A DNA stretch of 64,000 nt from NCBI GenBank assembly GCA_025358305.1, contig JANYJZ010000032.1, positions 62,001 to 126,000 of the forward strand. Direction: 5' to 3'. This stretch comes from Ignavibacteriota bacterium (GTDB lineage: Bacteria; Bacteroidota; Ignavibacteria; UBA10030; SZUA-254). How positions within the stretch are numbered: the first letter of the stretch is position 1; each line of letters begins with the position of its first letter. A model generated the notes under the pieces. The model searched no databases and was not told the origin of the DNA. It was given only the letters and a program-made list of their open reading frames with translations. The translations under genes and the position numbers were made by a program. This document shows positions 1 to 11,241 of this stretch, in pieces.

Positions 1-3033
<3,033 letters not shown>

Positions 3034-3048
3034 GCATTCGCTCCATTC

Positions 3049-6000
3049 TTATTCAATCTTGATGTCGAGGCCGAGGCCCATGAGTTCGCGGACGAGCACG
3101 TTGAACGATTCGGGGACGTTCGGTTCCGGCAAATTATCTCCCTTCACGATGGCTTCATAGAGCTTCGCGCGTCCGTAGACGTCGTCGCTCTTCACCGTGA
3201 GGATCTCCTGAAGGATGTTCGCGGCGCCGTACGCCTCGAGCGCCCATACCTCCATCTCTCCGAAGCGCTGGCCGCCGAACTGGGCCTTGCCTCCGAGGGG
3301 CTGCTGCGTGATGAGGGAGTACGGTCCGATAGAACGCGCGTGGATCTTGTCGTCGACGAGGTGCGAGAGCTTCATCATATAGATCTGGCCCACCGTCACC
3401 TCCTGGTCGAAGCGTTCGCCGGAGCGGCCGTCGATGAGGATGGTCTTCGAGTTCGTGGCAAGACCCGCCTTCACCATCTCCTGCTGCACCTCCTCCCAGC
3501 TTGCGCCGTCGAAGATGGGGGTCGCGTACTTCACACCGAGCCGTTTGCCGGCCCAGCCGAGCGCCGTTTCAAAGAGCTGGCCGAGGTTCATGCGCGACGG
3601 CACGCCCAACGGGTTGAGGACCATGTCGACCGGCGTCCCGTCGGGAAGGAACGGCATGTCCTCCTGCGGAACGATCTTCGCGACAACGCCCTTGTTGCCG
3701 TGACGGCCGGCCATCTTGTCGCCGACGGAGAGCTTGCGCTTCTTGGCGACGTAGACCTTGGCGAGTTGCACGATCCCCGAGGGGAGTTCGTCCCCGAGGA
3801 CGATCTTCGTCTTCTCGTGCTTGTAGAACTCCTCGATGTCGTTCTGCTTCTGGAAGAAGTTCTCGAAGATGCGCATGATGAGAACGTTCTTCTTCTTGTC
3901 TTCGACCCAGTCCTGCTTGTAGTTGAGCGATTCGATGTCCGCAAGGCCGGAGAACGTCTCCTCCTTGAGCATCGTCCCGCCGCGGATGACGAGATCGCCG
4001 TCCGTGCTCCGGATGCCGGCGGACTTCTCGCCGTCGAGAAGGATGCCGAGTTTCTTCCAGAGCTTCTCGGTGTTCTCCTTCACCGACTTCTTGTGGGCGC
4101 GGTCGAGCTGCTCGGTGAGGCGCTTGTCCTCCTTCTTCGATTCCGAATCCTTCTTCTTGCGGCTGAAGAGCTTCGTGGCAATGACGATGCCCTTCATGCC
4201 CGGCGGAGCCTTGAGCGAGGCATCCTTGACGTCGCCGGCCTTTTCGCCGAAGATCGCCTTGAGGAGCTTCTCTTCGGGGGTCGACTCGGTCTCGCCCTTC
4301 GGGGTGATCTTGCCGATGAGGATGTCCCCTTCGACGACCTCTGCTCCGACGCGGATGACGCCGTTCTCGTCGAGGTCCTTCACGGCGTCCTCGCTCACGT
4401 TCGGGATCTCGCGCGTGAGCTCCTCTTCGCCGCGCTTGGTATCGCGGACCTGAAGTTCGAACTCCTCGATGTGGAGGGAGGTGAAGACGTCCTCCGCCAC
4501 GGAGCGCTCGTTCACGACGATGGCGTCCTCAAAGTTGTATCCTCTCCAGGGCATGAACGCCACCAGGATGTTGCGGCCGAGGGCGAGCTCGCCCTTCTCG
4601 GTCGCGCAGCCGTCGGCGAGGATCTCGCCTTTCTTGACGCGCTGGCCCGGCTTCACGATGGCCCGCTGGTTGATGGCGGTGTCCTGGTTCGTGCGGAAGA
4701 ACTTCACCAGGTGGTACTCGACGCGCTTCTTGTCCTCGAATGAGACGAGCGCCTCGGTGTTCGACTCGTCGATGTCGTAATTGACGACGATGGTGTTCGA
4801 ATCGACGTAATCCACGACGCCATTGCGTTCGGCAACGATCATCGTGCGCGCGTCGCGGGCGATCTTCTCTTCGAGCCCTGTCCCCACGATGGGGGCCTGG
4901 GGCCGCAGAAGCGGCACGGCCTGGCGCTGCATGTTCGAGCCCATGAGGGCGCGGTTCGCGTCATCATGCTCGAGGAACGGGATGAGGGCCGCGGCGGCGC
5001 TGACGATCTGCGACGGGGCGACGTCGATGTACTGCGCGTCCTCCGGCTTCACCAGCGCGTAATCGCTCTGGATGCGCGCCTTGATCTTCTCCTCGGAGAA
5101 CCTTCCCTTGTCGTCGACGGCGGCGTTCGCCTGCGCGATCGTGTAAATGTCCTCTTTCTCGGCCGTCATGTACTCCAGTTCGTCGGTGACGCGGCCGTTC
5201 TTCATCTTGCGGTACGGGGTCTCGATGAACCCGAACTCGTTGACGTGGGCATGGATGCAGAGCGACGAGATAAGGCCGATGTTCGGGCCTTCGGGGGTCT
5301 CGATCGGGCAGAGCCGTCCGTAGTGCGTGTAGTGCACGTCGCGCACCTCGAAGCCAGCGCGTTCGCGCGTCAACCCGCCCGGTCCGAGCGCGGACATACG
5401 GCGCTTGTGGGTGATCTCCGCCAGAGGGTTGGTCTGGTCCATGAATTGCGACAGCTGGTTCGTGCCGAAGAACGCGTTGATGACGCTCGTGATCGTCCGG
5501 GCGTTGACGAGGTCCTGGGGCGTGACCTTTTCCTGGTCCCGCAAGCTCAAGCGCTCGCGGATCGTGCGGGCCATCCGAGCCAGGCCGATATTGAACTGCT
5601 GGCCGATCTGCTCGCCCACGGTTCGGACGCGCCGGTTCCCGAGGTGATCGATGTCGTCGACCGTCTTCTTCCCCTGCTGGAGGTCGATGAGATAGTTGAT
5701 GATCGCGATGATGTCTTCCTTCGTGAGCGTCGTGGTCGTCACCGGGATCGTCAAGGTGAGCTTCGCGTTCATGCGGTACCGGCCGACGTCGCCGAGGTCG
5801 TAGCGTTTCTCGTTGAAGAAGAGGCGCTCGAGGAGGTTCTTCGCCGTCTCCAGATCGGGCGCTTCCCCGGACCGGAGCTGCTGGTAGATCGCGTTGAGGG
5901 CCTCTTCGTTCGAACGCGCGGTGTCCTTCTGGATGGTGTTCGCAATGACGGAGCTCTCGCCGACGCCCTCATACTTCAGGAACCGTATCTTCTTGATCTC

Positions 6001-6834
6001 GGACTTCTTCACCTTCTTCATGAGCTCTTCGGTGAACTCGGCATCCTTGTTGACGAACACCTCGCCCGTCTTCTTGTCGAAGACGTCCGAGCAGACGATG
6101 CGGCCGATGTAGTCCTTCATCGTCACCTTGTGCGGATCGACCTCCTCGACAAGGTTGAAGAGCTGGAGGATCTCGTCATCCGAGGAGTATCCCAGAGCTC
6201 GGAGGAGCGTCGTAACGGGGAATTTCTTCTTCCGGTCGATGTAGACGTACATGACGTTGCTGATATCGGTGGTGAACTCCACCCACGACCCCCGAAACGG
6301 TATGACGCGCGCGGAATAGATCGACATCCCGTTGGGATGGACCGACTCGTCGAAGAAGACGCCGGGCGAGCGGTGGAGCTGGCTCACGACGACGCGCTCG
6401 GCGCCGTTGATGATGTACGTGCCGCGGTGCGTCATCATCGGGAGGTTGCCGAGGTAGACTTCCTGCTCGACCGTGTCGACGTAGCTCTTGCCGTCGTCGC
6501 TCTTCGTCGAGAGCCGGAGCTTCGCCTTCAAAGGAACGGCGTACGTCAGGCCGCGCTCCTGGCACTCGATGACGGAGTACTTCGGCTTTTCCACGTAGTA
6601 CTCGACGAACTCGAGGATGTAGTTCTCACGGGCGTCCGTGATCGGGAAGTTCATCTTGAAGATCTGCTGGAGGCCGCGGTTCTCGCGCTTCTCCGGCGCG
6701 GTCGTGGCTTGGAGGAAGCTGTCCCACGATTCGATCTGGACGTTCAACAGGTCAGGATACTCAACGACCGCGGGAATGTTGCCGAAGGAGATGCGGCCGT
6801 TGGAATGATTGTTTTGCGTTTTCAACGATATCAC
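3049..6834 (-). CDS. rpoB: DNA-directed RNA polymerase subunit beta
   Basis: ORF 3049..6897 contains RpoB signatures (GRLCPIETPEGPNIGLI, GDKMAGRHGNKGVV, KAQFGGQRFGEMEVWALEAYGA). Start is probably a non-ATG codon (TTG at about 6825 behind AAGGGTGAT, or GTG at 6834); the ORF track extends further upstream. Confidence 0.97.
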   Translation of the reverse strand: MISLKTQNNHSNGRISFGNIPAVVEYPDLLNVQIESWDSFLQATTAPEKRENRGLQQIFKMNFPITDARENYILEFVEYYVEKPKYSVIECQERGLTYAVPLKAKLRLSTKSDDGKSYVDTVEQEVYLGNLPMMTHRGTYIINGAERVVVSQLHRSPGVFFDESVHPNGMSIYSARVIPFRGSWVEFTTDISNVMYVYIDRKKKFPVTTLLRALGYSSDDEILQLFNLVEEVDPHKVTMKDYIGRIVCSDVFDKKTGEVFVNKDAEFTEELMKKVKKSEIKKIRFLKYEGVGESSVIANTIQKDTARSNEEALNAIYQQLRSGEAPDLETAKNLLERLFFNEKRYDLGDVGRYRMNAKLTLTIPVTTTTLTKEDIIAIINYLIDLQQGKKTVDDIDHLGNRRVRTVGEQIGQQFNIGLARMARTIRERLSLRDQEKVTPQDLVNARTITSVINAFFGTNQLSQFMDQTNPLAEITHKRRMSALGPGGLTRERAGFEVRDVHYTHYGRLCPIETPEGPNIGLISSLCIHAHVNEFGFIETPYRKMKNGRVTDELEYMTAEKEDIYTIAQANAAVDDKGRFSEEKIKARIQSDYALVKPEDAQYIDVAPSQIVSAAAALIPFLEHDDANRALMGSNMQRQAVPLLRPQAPIVGTGLEEKIARDARTMIVAERNGVVDYVDSNTIVVNYDIDESNTEALVSFEDKKRVEYHLVKFFRTNQDTAINQRAIVKPGQRVKKGEILADGCATEKGELALGRNILVAFMPWRGYNFEDAIVVNERSVAEDVFTSLHIEEFELQVRDTKRGEEELTREIPNVSEDAVKDLDENGVIRVGAEVVEGDILIGKITPKGETESTPEEKLLKAIFGEKAGDVKDASLKAPPGMKGIVIATKLFSRKKKDSESKKEDKRLTEQLDRAHKKSVKENTEKLWKKLGILLDGEKSAGIRSTDGDLVIRGGTMLKEETFSGLADIESLNYKQDWVEDKKKNVLIMRIFENFFQKQNDIEEFYKHEKTKIVLGDELPSGIVQLAKVYVAKKRKLSVGDKMAGRHGNKGVVAKIVPQEDMPFLPDGTPVDMVLNPLGVPSRMNLGQLFETALGWAGKRLGVKYATPIFDGASWEEVQQEMVKAGLATNSKTILIDGRSGERFDQEVTVGQIYMMKLSHLVDDKIHARSIGPYSLITQQPLGGKAQFGGQRFGEMEVWALEAYGAANILQEILTVKSDDVYGRAKLYEAIVKGDNLPEPNVPESFNVLVRELMGLGLDIKIE

Positions 6835-6962
6835 CCTTTTAATATTGAACACGGACCCGGGCCCGTTCGCGCGTGAGCGCTGTGCGGAAGCGGGCAACGA
6901 AAAGCGACGTTCTTGAGCTCGAACCTGAGGTGGAGTGAAGCATCCCCGAAGAAAACAGCAAA

Positions 6963-6992
6963 CCGATAATCAGTGTTACCACTGATTATCGG
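6963..6992 (-). promoter_or_regulatory. Perfect 13-bp inverted repeat in rplL-rpoB spacer (candidate attenuator/processing hairpin)
   Basis: ccgataatcagtg-ttac-cactgattatcgg; followed on the minus strand by a T-rich stretch (tttgctgttttcttc). Confidence 0.6.
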
Positions 6993-7067
6993 CGCTGTCG
7001 CTATGGGTGTACCGTACGGAACCTCGTCATGCGCTATCGGATTACTGAAGAAATCGAGTAACGAACG

Positions 7068-7086
7068 CACCGGAGGCCGTCCGGTG
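7068..7086 (-). promoter_or_regulatory. Second short hairpin downstream of rplL stop
   Basis: caccgga-ggccg-tccggtg inverted repeat in the rplL-rpoB spacer. Confidence 0.4.
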
Positions 7087-7110
7087 ATGAAGACGTCAGA
7101 CGTCGTGAAC

Positions 7111-7494
<384 letters not shown>

Positions 7495-7545
7495 GGGTGT
7501 TCTCCTTTTGTTCTATACGTTGATGGACCGTGTGTGAAAGAGCCG

Positions 7546-8067
7546 TTAGGCTGCTTTTTGTTTTTCGATCGCGTCGATGACGCTCACCAGATCGCGCATG
7601 ACCGCGTTGATCGCCCCGACGATGCCCTGAGCAGGCGCCTGGATCGTTCCCAGGATGCCGGCGATGATCTCGGACCGGGACGGAAGCTTCGCGATCTCGT
7701 CGAGACGCGAGCCGTCGAACACCTCGTGCTCGATGACGCAGACCTTCAAGGTCAGCTTCTCGTTCTTTTCGCGGAACTTCTTGATGATGCGCGCCGGGGC
7801 GACGGGATCGTCGTACCCGAAAGCGATCGCGGTCGGTCGTTCCAGCCGGTCGAGCACTGAATCGTACCCCGTGACGCTTTCGAGGGCCTTGCGCGCGAGC
7901 GTGTTCTTGACGACCTGATAGCCGACGTTGGACTTCCGGAATTCCCGGCGGAGCTCGTTGATCTGCTCAACCGTGATGCCGGTGAAGTCCGCAAAGTACA
8001 AGCCCTTCGCGCGAGCGACCTTCTCTTTCACCTCTGCGATGATCTGTTCTTTTTCAGAACGTTTCAT
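7546..8067 (-). CDS. rplJ: 50S ribosomal protein L10
   Basis: MKRSEKEQIIAEVKEKVARAKGLYFADFTGITVEQINELRREFRKSNVGYQVVKNTLARKA, typical L10; located rplA-rplJ-rplL. Confidence 0.97.
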   Translation of the reverse strand: MKRSEKEQIIAEVKEKVARAKGLYFADFTGITVEQINELRREFRKSNVGYQVVKNTLARKALESVTGYDSVLDRLERPTAIAFGYDDPVAPARIIKKFREKNEKLTLKVCVIEHEVFDGSRLDEIAKLPSRSEIIAGILGTIQAPAQGIVGAINAVMRDLVSVIDAIEKQKAA

Positions 8068-8089
8068 GTATTCCTCGTGATTTAGATGT

Positions 8090-8135
8090 GCCCTCTGAGA
8101 AGCCCCCGGACGAGCGTGCCGCCGAGGCAGAGAAC
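8090..8135 (-). promoter_or_regulatory. Candidate ribosomal protein L10 leader (autoregulatory RNA)
   Basis: In the rplA-rplJ spacer the minus strand reads GTTCTCTG CCTCGG ... CCGGGG GCTTCT CAGAGGGC: an 8-bp outer and a 6-bp inner stem separated by an asymmetric 3'-side internal loop, in the position of known L10 leaders. Confidence 0.5.
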
Positions 8136-8169
8136 GGTAATGGTTCGTGCGTGCGTAATAATCGTGTGT

Positions 8170-8865
8170 TTAGTGCGCGCCGGCCGCCGTGCGGTCGACG
8201 TGCACGCCGGGTCCCATCGTGCTCGAAAGGCAGATGCTCTTCACGTACTGCCCTTTCGACGATGCCGGCTTGATCCTCATGACGGTGCCGAGGAACGCGT
8301 TGATGTTGTCGACGAGCTTCGCAGCGTCGAAGTCCGCCTTGCCGACCTGGGCGTGGACGATGCCCGCTTTGTCGACCCGAAATTCGATCTTGCCCGCCTT
8401 CACTTCTTTGACGGCCTTCGCGACGTCCGCGGTGACCGTGCCGCTCTTCGGGTTCGGCATGAGCCCGCGAGGTCCGAGGACCTTGCCGAGCTTGCCGAGT
8501 TCACCCATGACGTCCGGCGTGGCGATGATGACGTCGATGTCCGCCCAGCCCTGCTGGATCTTCGTGAGGTAGTCCTGGAATCCGGCGTGGTCCGCTCCGG
8601 CGGCCTTCGCCTCTTCGTCCTTCGGCGGCTTCGCGATGACGAGGACCCGGACGGCCTTGCCGATGCCGTGAGGGAGCGCGACGGTGCCGCGGACGGCCTG
8701 GTCGGCCTTCTTCGGATCGACGCCCAAACGGATCGCGATGTCGACCGATTCGTTGAACTTCGCCGACGCCCCGTCCTTCACCCGGGCGACGGCTTCTTCA
8801 AGAGTGTAGAGCTTCTTCTCGTCGACCTTCTTCGAGGCCGCGGTGTATCGTTTGCTACGTGCCAT
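8170..8865 (-). CDS. rplA: 50S ribosomal protein L1
   Basis: MARSKRYTAASKKVDEKKLYTLEEAVARVK...GPRGLMPNPKSGTVTADV, typical L1. Confidence 0.98.
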   Translation of the reverse strand: MARSKRYTAASKKVDEKKLYTLEEAVARVKDGASAKFNESVDIAIRLGVDPKKADQAVRGTVALPHGIGKAVRVLVIAKPPKDEEAKAAGADHAGFQDYLTKIQQGWADIDVIIATPDVMGELGKLGKVLGPRGLMPNPKSGTVTADVAKAVKEVKAGKIEFRVDKAGIVHAQVGKADFDAAKLVDNINAFLGTVMRIKPASSKGQYVKSICLSSTMGPGVHVDRTAAGAH

Positions 8866-8955
8866 GGTTCGAGTTCCTTATGAATGTGGTGCAAGCGCCG
8901 GTTTTGCGAAAGGACACGCTGTCCCTCACGCGGCTCCCACGGGGTTTAAAAAAAA

Positions 8956-9378
8956 TCAGTCTTCGACAGTGATGCCCATGCTGCGGGCGGTGCCGGCGAT
9001 CATCGCCATCGCCGAATCGATGTTCGCGGCGTTGAGATCAGGCATCTTCAGTTCGGCGATCTCCCGAACCTGCTGACGTGTGACCTTGCCGACCTTCGTC
9101 CGGTTCGGTTCGCCGGATCCCTTCTCGACCTTCGCGGCCTTCGCCAGAAGGACGGCCGCGGGAGGCGTCTTCGTGATGAAGGTGAACGACTTGTCCGAGA
9201 AGACCGTGATGACGACCGGGATGATGAGGCCCTGCTTGTCCTGGGTGCGCGCGTTGAACTGCTTGCAGAACTCCATGATGTTCACGCCCTTCTGGCCCAA
9301 CGCGGGGCCGATCGGAGGGGCGGGGTTCGCCTGACCCGCGGGGATCTGCAGCTTGATGAATCCGGTTACTTTCTTCAT
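8956..9378 (-). CDS. rplK: 50S ribosomal protein L11
   Basis: [46 protein letters not shown], typical L11. Confidence 0.98.
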   Translation of the reverse strand: MKKVTGFIKLQIPAGQANPAPPIGPALGQKGVNIMEFCKQFNARTQDKQGLIIPVVITVFSDKSFTFITKTPPAAVLLAKAAKVEKGSGEPNRTKVGKVTRQQVREIAELKMPDLNAANIDSAMAMIAGTARSMGITVED

Positions 9379-9404
9379 GTCTAGTCTGCCTTACGATTAA
9401 AGTG

Positions 9405-9968
9405 TTATTTTTCGAGTTCGACCTGGTTGAAGTCCAGTTCGACCGGCGTCTTGCGGCCGAAGATGCTCACCATGACTTTCAGCTTCATCTTTTCTTCGTT
9501 GACGTCCTGGACGAAGCCGGTAAAATTGTTGAACGGGCCGTCGATGACCTTCACCGGTTCGCCGACGTGGAACGGGACCTCCATGACCTCGACGTCCTTG
9601 CGTTCCTCCATCCGGCCGATGAGGCGGCGTACTTCGTCGAACTGGAGGGGCACCGGCTCGCCGCGCGGGCCCACGAAGCTGATGACGCTCGGCGTATTGA
9701 GGATCATGTGCTTCGTCTCCTTGTCGAGCGTCGCCTCGACGAGGATGTAGCCGGGGAAGAACGTCTTCGTGCGGCTCTTCTTCTTCCCTTCTTTCACTTC
9801 GATGATCTTCTCGGACGGCACCATGACCGATGCGATCCGCTCTTCCCATCCGACGAGCTTCACCTCGTTCTCGAGGTGCGCCTTCACCTTGTTCTCATGA
9901 CCGGAGTAGGTCCGGACGGCGTACCATCTGCGCGTTGTCGTCGGCACGGCCACAGAAGCGTTCCTCAT
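9405..9968 (-). CDS. nusG: Transcription termination/antitermination protein NusG
   Basis: RRWYAVRTYSGHENKVKAHLENEVK ... FFPGYILVEATLDKETKHMILNTPSVISFVG ... GEPVKVIDGPFNNFTGFVQDVNEEKMKLKVMVSIFGRKTPVELDFNQVE; KOW domain. Confidence 0.97.
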   Translation of the reverse strand: MRNASVAVPTTTRRWYAVRTYSGHENKVKAHLENEVKLVGWEERIASVMVPSEKIIEVKEGKKKSRTKTFFPGYILVEATLDKETKHMILNTPSVISFVGPRGEPVPLQFDEVRRLIGRMEERKDVEVMEVPFHVGEPVKVIDGPFNNFTGFVQDVNEEKMKLKVMVSIFGRKTPVELDFNQVELEK

Positions 9969-10147
9969 TGAATGATCTTCAGGAGGTTGCTCACGACCCA
10001 GTCGGCGCCGAAGACGAACACGGCAATGACGCCGCAGACGACCAAGACGACGACCGTCGACTCGCGGAGCTCTTCCGGGCGCGGCCACGTGACCTTCTTC
10101 ATCTCCTTCACCACATCGGTGAAGAAGCCAATGATCTTTTCTTTCAT
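9965..10147 (-). CDS. secE: Preprotein translocase subunit SecE
   Basis: MKEKIIGFFTDVVKEMKKVTWPRPEELRESTVVVLVVCGVIAVFVFGADWVVSNLLKIIQ; single-TM SecE upstream of nusG. Confidence 0.95.
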   Translation of the reverse strand: MKEKIIGFFTDVVKEMKKVTWPRPEELRESTVVVLVVCGVIAVFVFGADWVVSNLLKIIQ

Positions 10148-10183
10148 TTCATGTCCTTTGAGATCTGCGATCCTACAATCCTG

Positions 10184-10257
10184 CACGTCAGGAGGGACTT
10201 GAACCCCCAACCTGCGGTTTTGGAGACCGCTGCTCTAGCCAATTGAGCTACTGACGT
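10184..10257 (-). tRNA. tRNA-Trp (CCA)
   Basis: Cloverleaf on minus strand; anticodon loop CTCCAAA; acceptor ACGTCAG/CTGACGT. Confidence 0.93.
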
Positions 10258-10265
10258 ATGCGTGA

Positions 10266-10415
10266 TTACTTCGTTTCTTTATGCGTGGTGTGCTTCGTGC
10301 ACCAGGCGCAGAATTTCTTGTACTCGACCCTGCCGGTCTGCTTCTTCTTGTTCTTCGTGGTGGTGTAGTTCCGCCGTTTGCAGTCGGTGCATTCTAACGT
10401 GATGATGTCGCGCAT
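10266..10415 (-). CDS. rpmG: 50S ribosomal protein L33
   Basis: Minus-strand translation [49 protein letters not shown], with CxxC pairs typical of L33. Confidence 0.95.
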   Translation of the reverse strand: MRDIITLECTDCKRRNYTTTKNKKKQTGRVEYKKFCAWCTKHTTHKETK

Positions 10416-10454
10416 ATGTTCTTCTCCTTGACAAAATTTCCATGATCACAGCAG

Positions 10455-10527
10455 AGCTTGCGATCGGGATTGAACCGATGACCTCATCCTTACCAAGGAT
10501 GTGCTCTACCAACTGAGCTACGCAAGC
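10455..10527 (-). tRNA. tRNA-Thr (GGT)
   Basis: Cloverleaf on minus strand; anticodon loop TTGGTAA; acceptor GCTTGCG/CGCAAGC. Confidence 0.93.
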
Positions 10528-10552
10528 ATTGGACCCAGCACTTTCTCGAGAG

Positions 10553-10625
10553 AGCGGGAGACGGGACTCGAACCCGCGACCAACAGCTTGGAAGGCTGTG
10601 ACTCTACCAACTGAGTTACTCCCGC
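10553..10625 (-). tRNA. tRNA-Gly (TCC)
   Basis: Cloverleaf on minus strand; anticodon loop CTTCCAA; acceptor GCGGGAG/CTCCCGC. Confidence 0.93.
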
Positions 10626-10727
10626 ATGAACTCCGGCCGAAGGAACGGAGGGCGGAACTTCACGCGCAGACAATACCGCCGACCCACCCTACGAACGCCG
10701 CACGCGGGCGCACTTTCAAACTCTATG

Positions 10728-10810
10728 TGGGCAGGGGAGGATTTGAACCTCCGAAGGCCGAAGCCGACAGATTTACAGTCTGTTGCGTTTGACCACTTCG
10801 CTACCTGCCC
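10728..10810 (-). tRNA. tRNA-Tyr (GTA)
   Basis: Minus-strand cloverleaf with long variable arm; anticodon loop CTGTAAA; acceptor GGGCAGG/CCTGCCC. Confidence 0.92.
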
Positions 10811-10920
10811 GCAACATGTGTAGTCTCGCTACCCCGTCACGTCTGACAAGAGCGACACCGTTTCTGCTTCGATCGTCGTCTCATCACTTGCGTCTGGCGA
10901 TAGTCCTGCCAATGCCGCAG

Positions 10921-10992
10921 AGCCGATGAGAGGATTTGAACCTCCAACCAGCTGATTACAAATCAGCTGCTCTACCGTTGAGCTACATCGGC
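10921..10992 (-). tRNA. tRNA-Thr (TGT)
   Basis: Cloverleaf on minus strand; anticodon loop TTTGTAA; acceptor GCCGATG/CATCGGC. Confidence 0.93.
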
Positions 10993-11140
10993 GAACATAC
11001 TGCAAAGACCTTCATGGCGGGCCGAAGCGCACAAAATGGCCACGTCAACGGCTAGCGCTCACCCATGGAAAGTCTTTGAAATTTCTTCAAATTCTGGGTT
11101 TTCCGTCGAATTGAGGCAGGCCTTCAATGTTTTAAGGCAC

Positions 11141-11170
11141 ATAATATAACATTTTTTCGCTTAATGTCAA
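11141..11170 (-). promoter_or_regulatory. Strong sigma70-like promoter for the tRNA/ribosomal operon
   Basis: Minus strand TTGACA-N16-TATATT (or N18-TATTAT) in an AT-rich patch just upstream of tRNA-Thr(TGT). Confidence 0.6.
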
Positions 11171-11241
11171 ACAATTTTTGTGCCATGAAGCCTGTTCGGG
11201 CCTTCCAATGGGCCCCCGTTCGTTCGACCGAGGTGTCTTGG

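Noticed and set aside
3340-6876. 467-aa and 636-aa plus-strand ORFs opposite rpoB
   Set aside because: Antisense frames of a conserved gene; same compositional artefact.
6831-7070. 79-aa minus-strand ORF between rplL and rpoB
   Set aside because: Spans the hairpin region and overlaps the rpoB start; no ribosome-binding site or family seen.
10529-10823. Plus-strand 87-aa and 65-aa ORFs
   Set aside because: They run through tRNA-Gly and tRNA-Tyr genes on the opposite strand.
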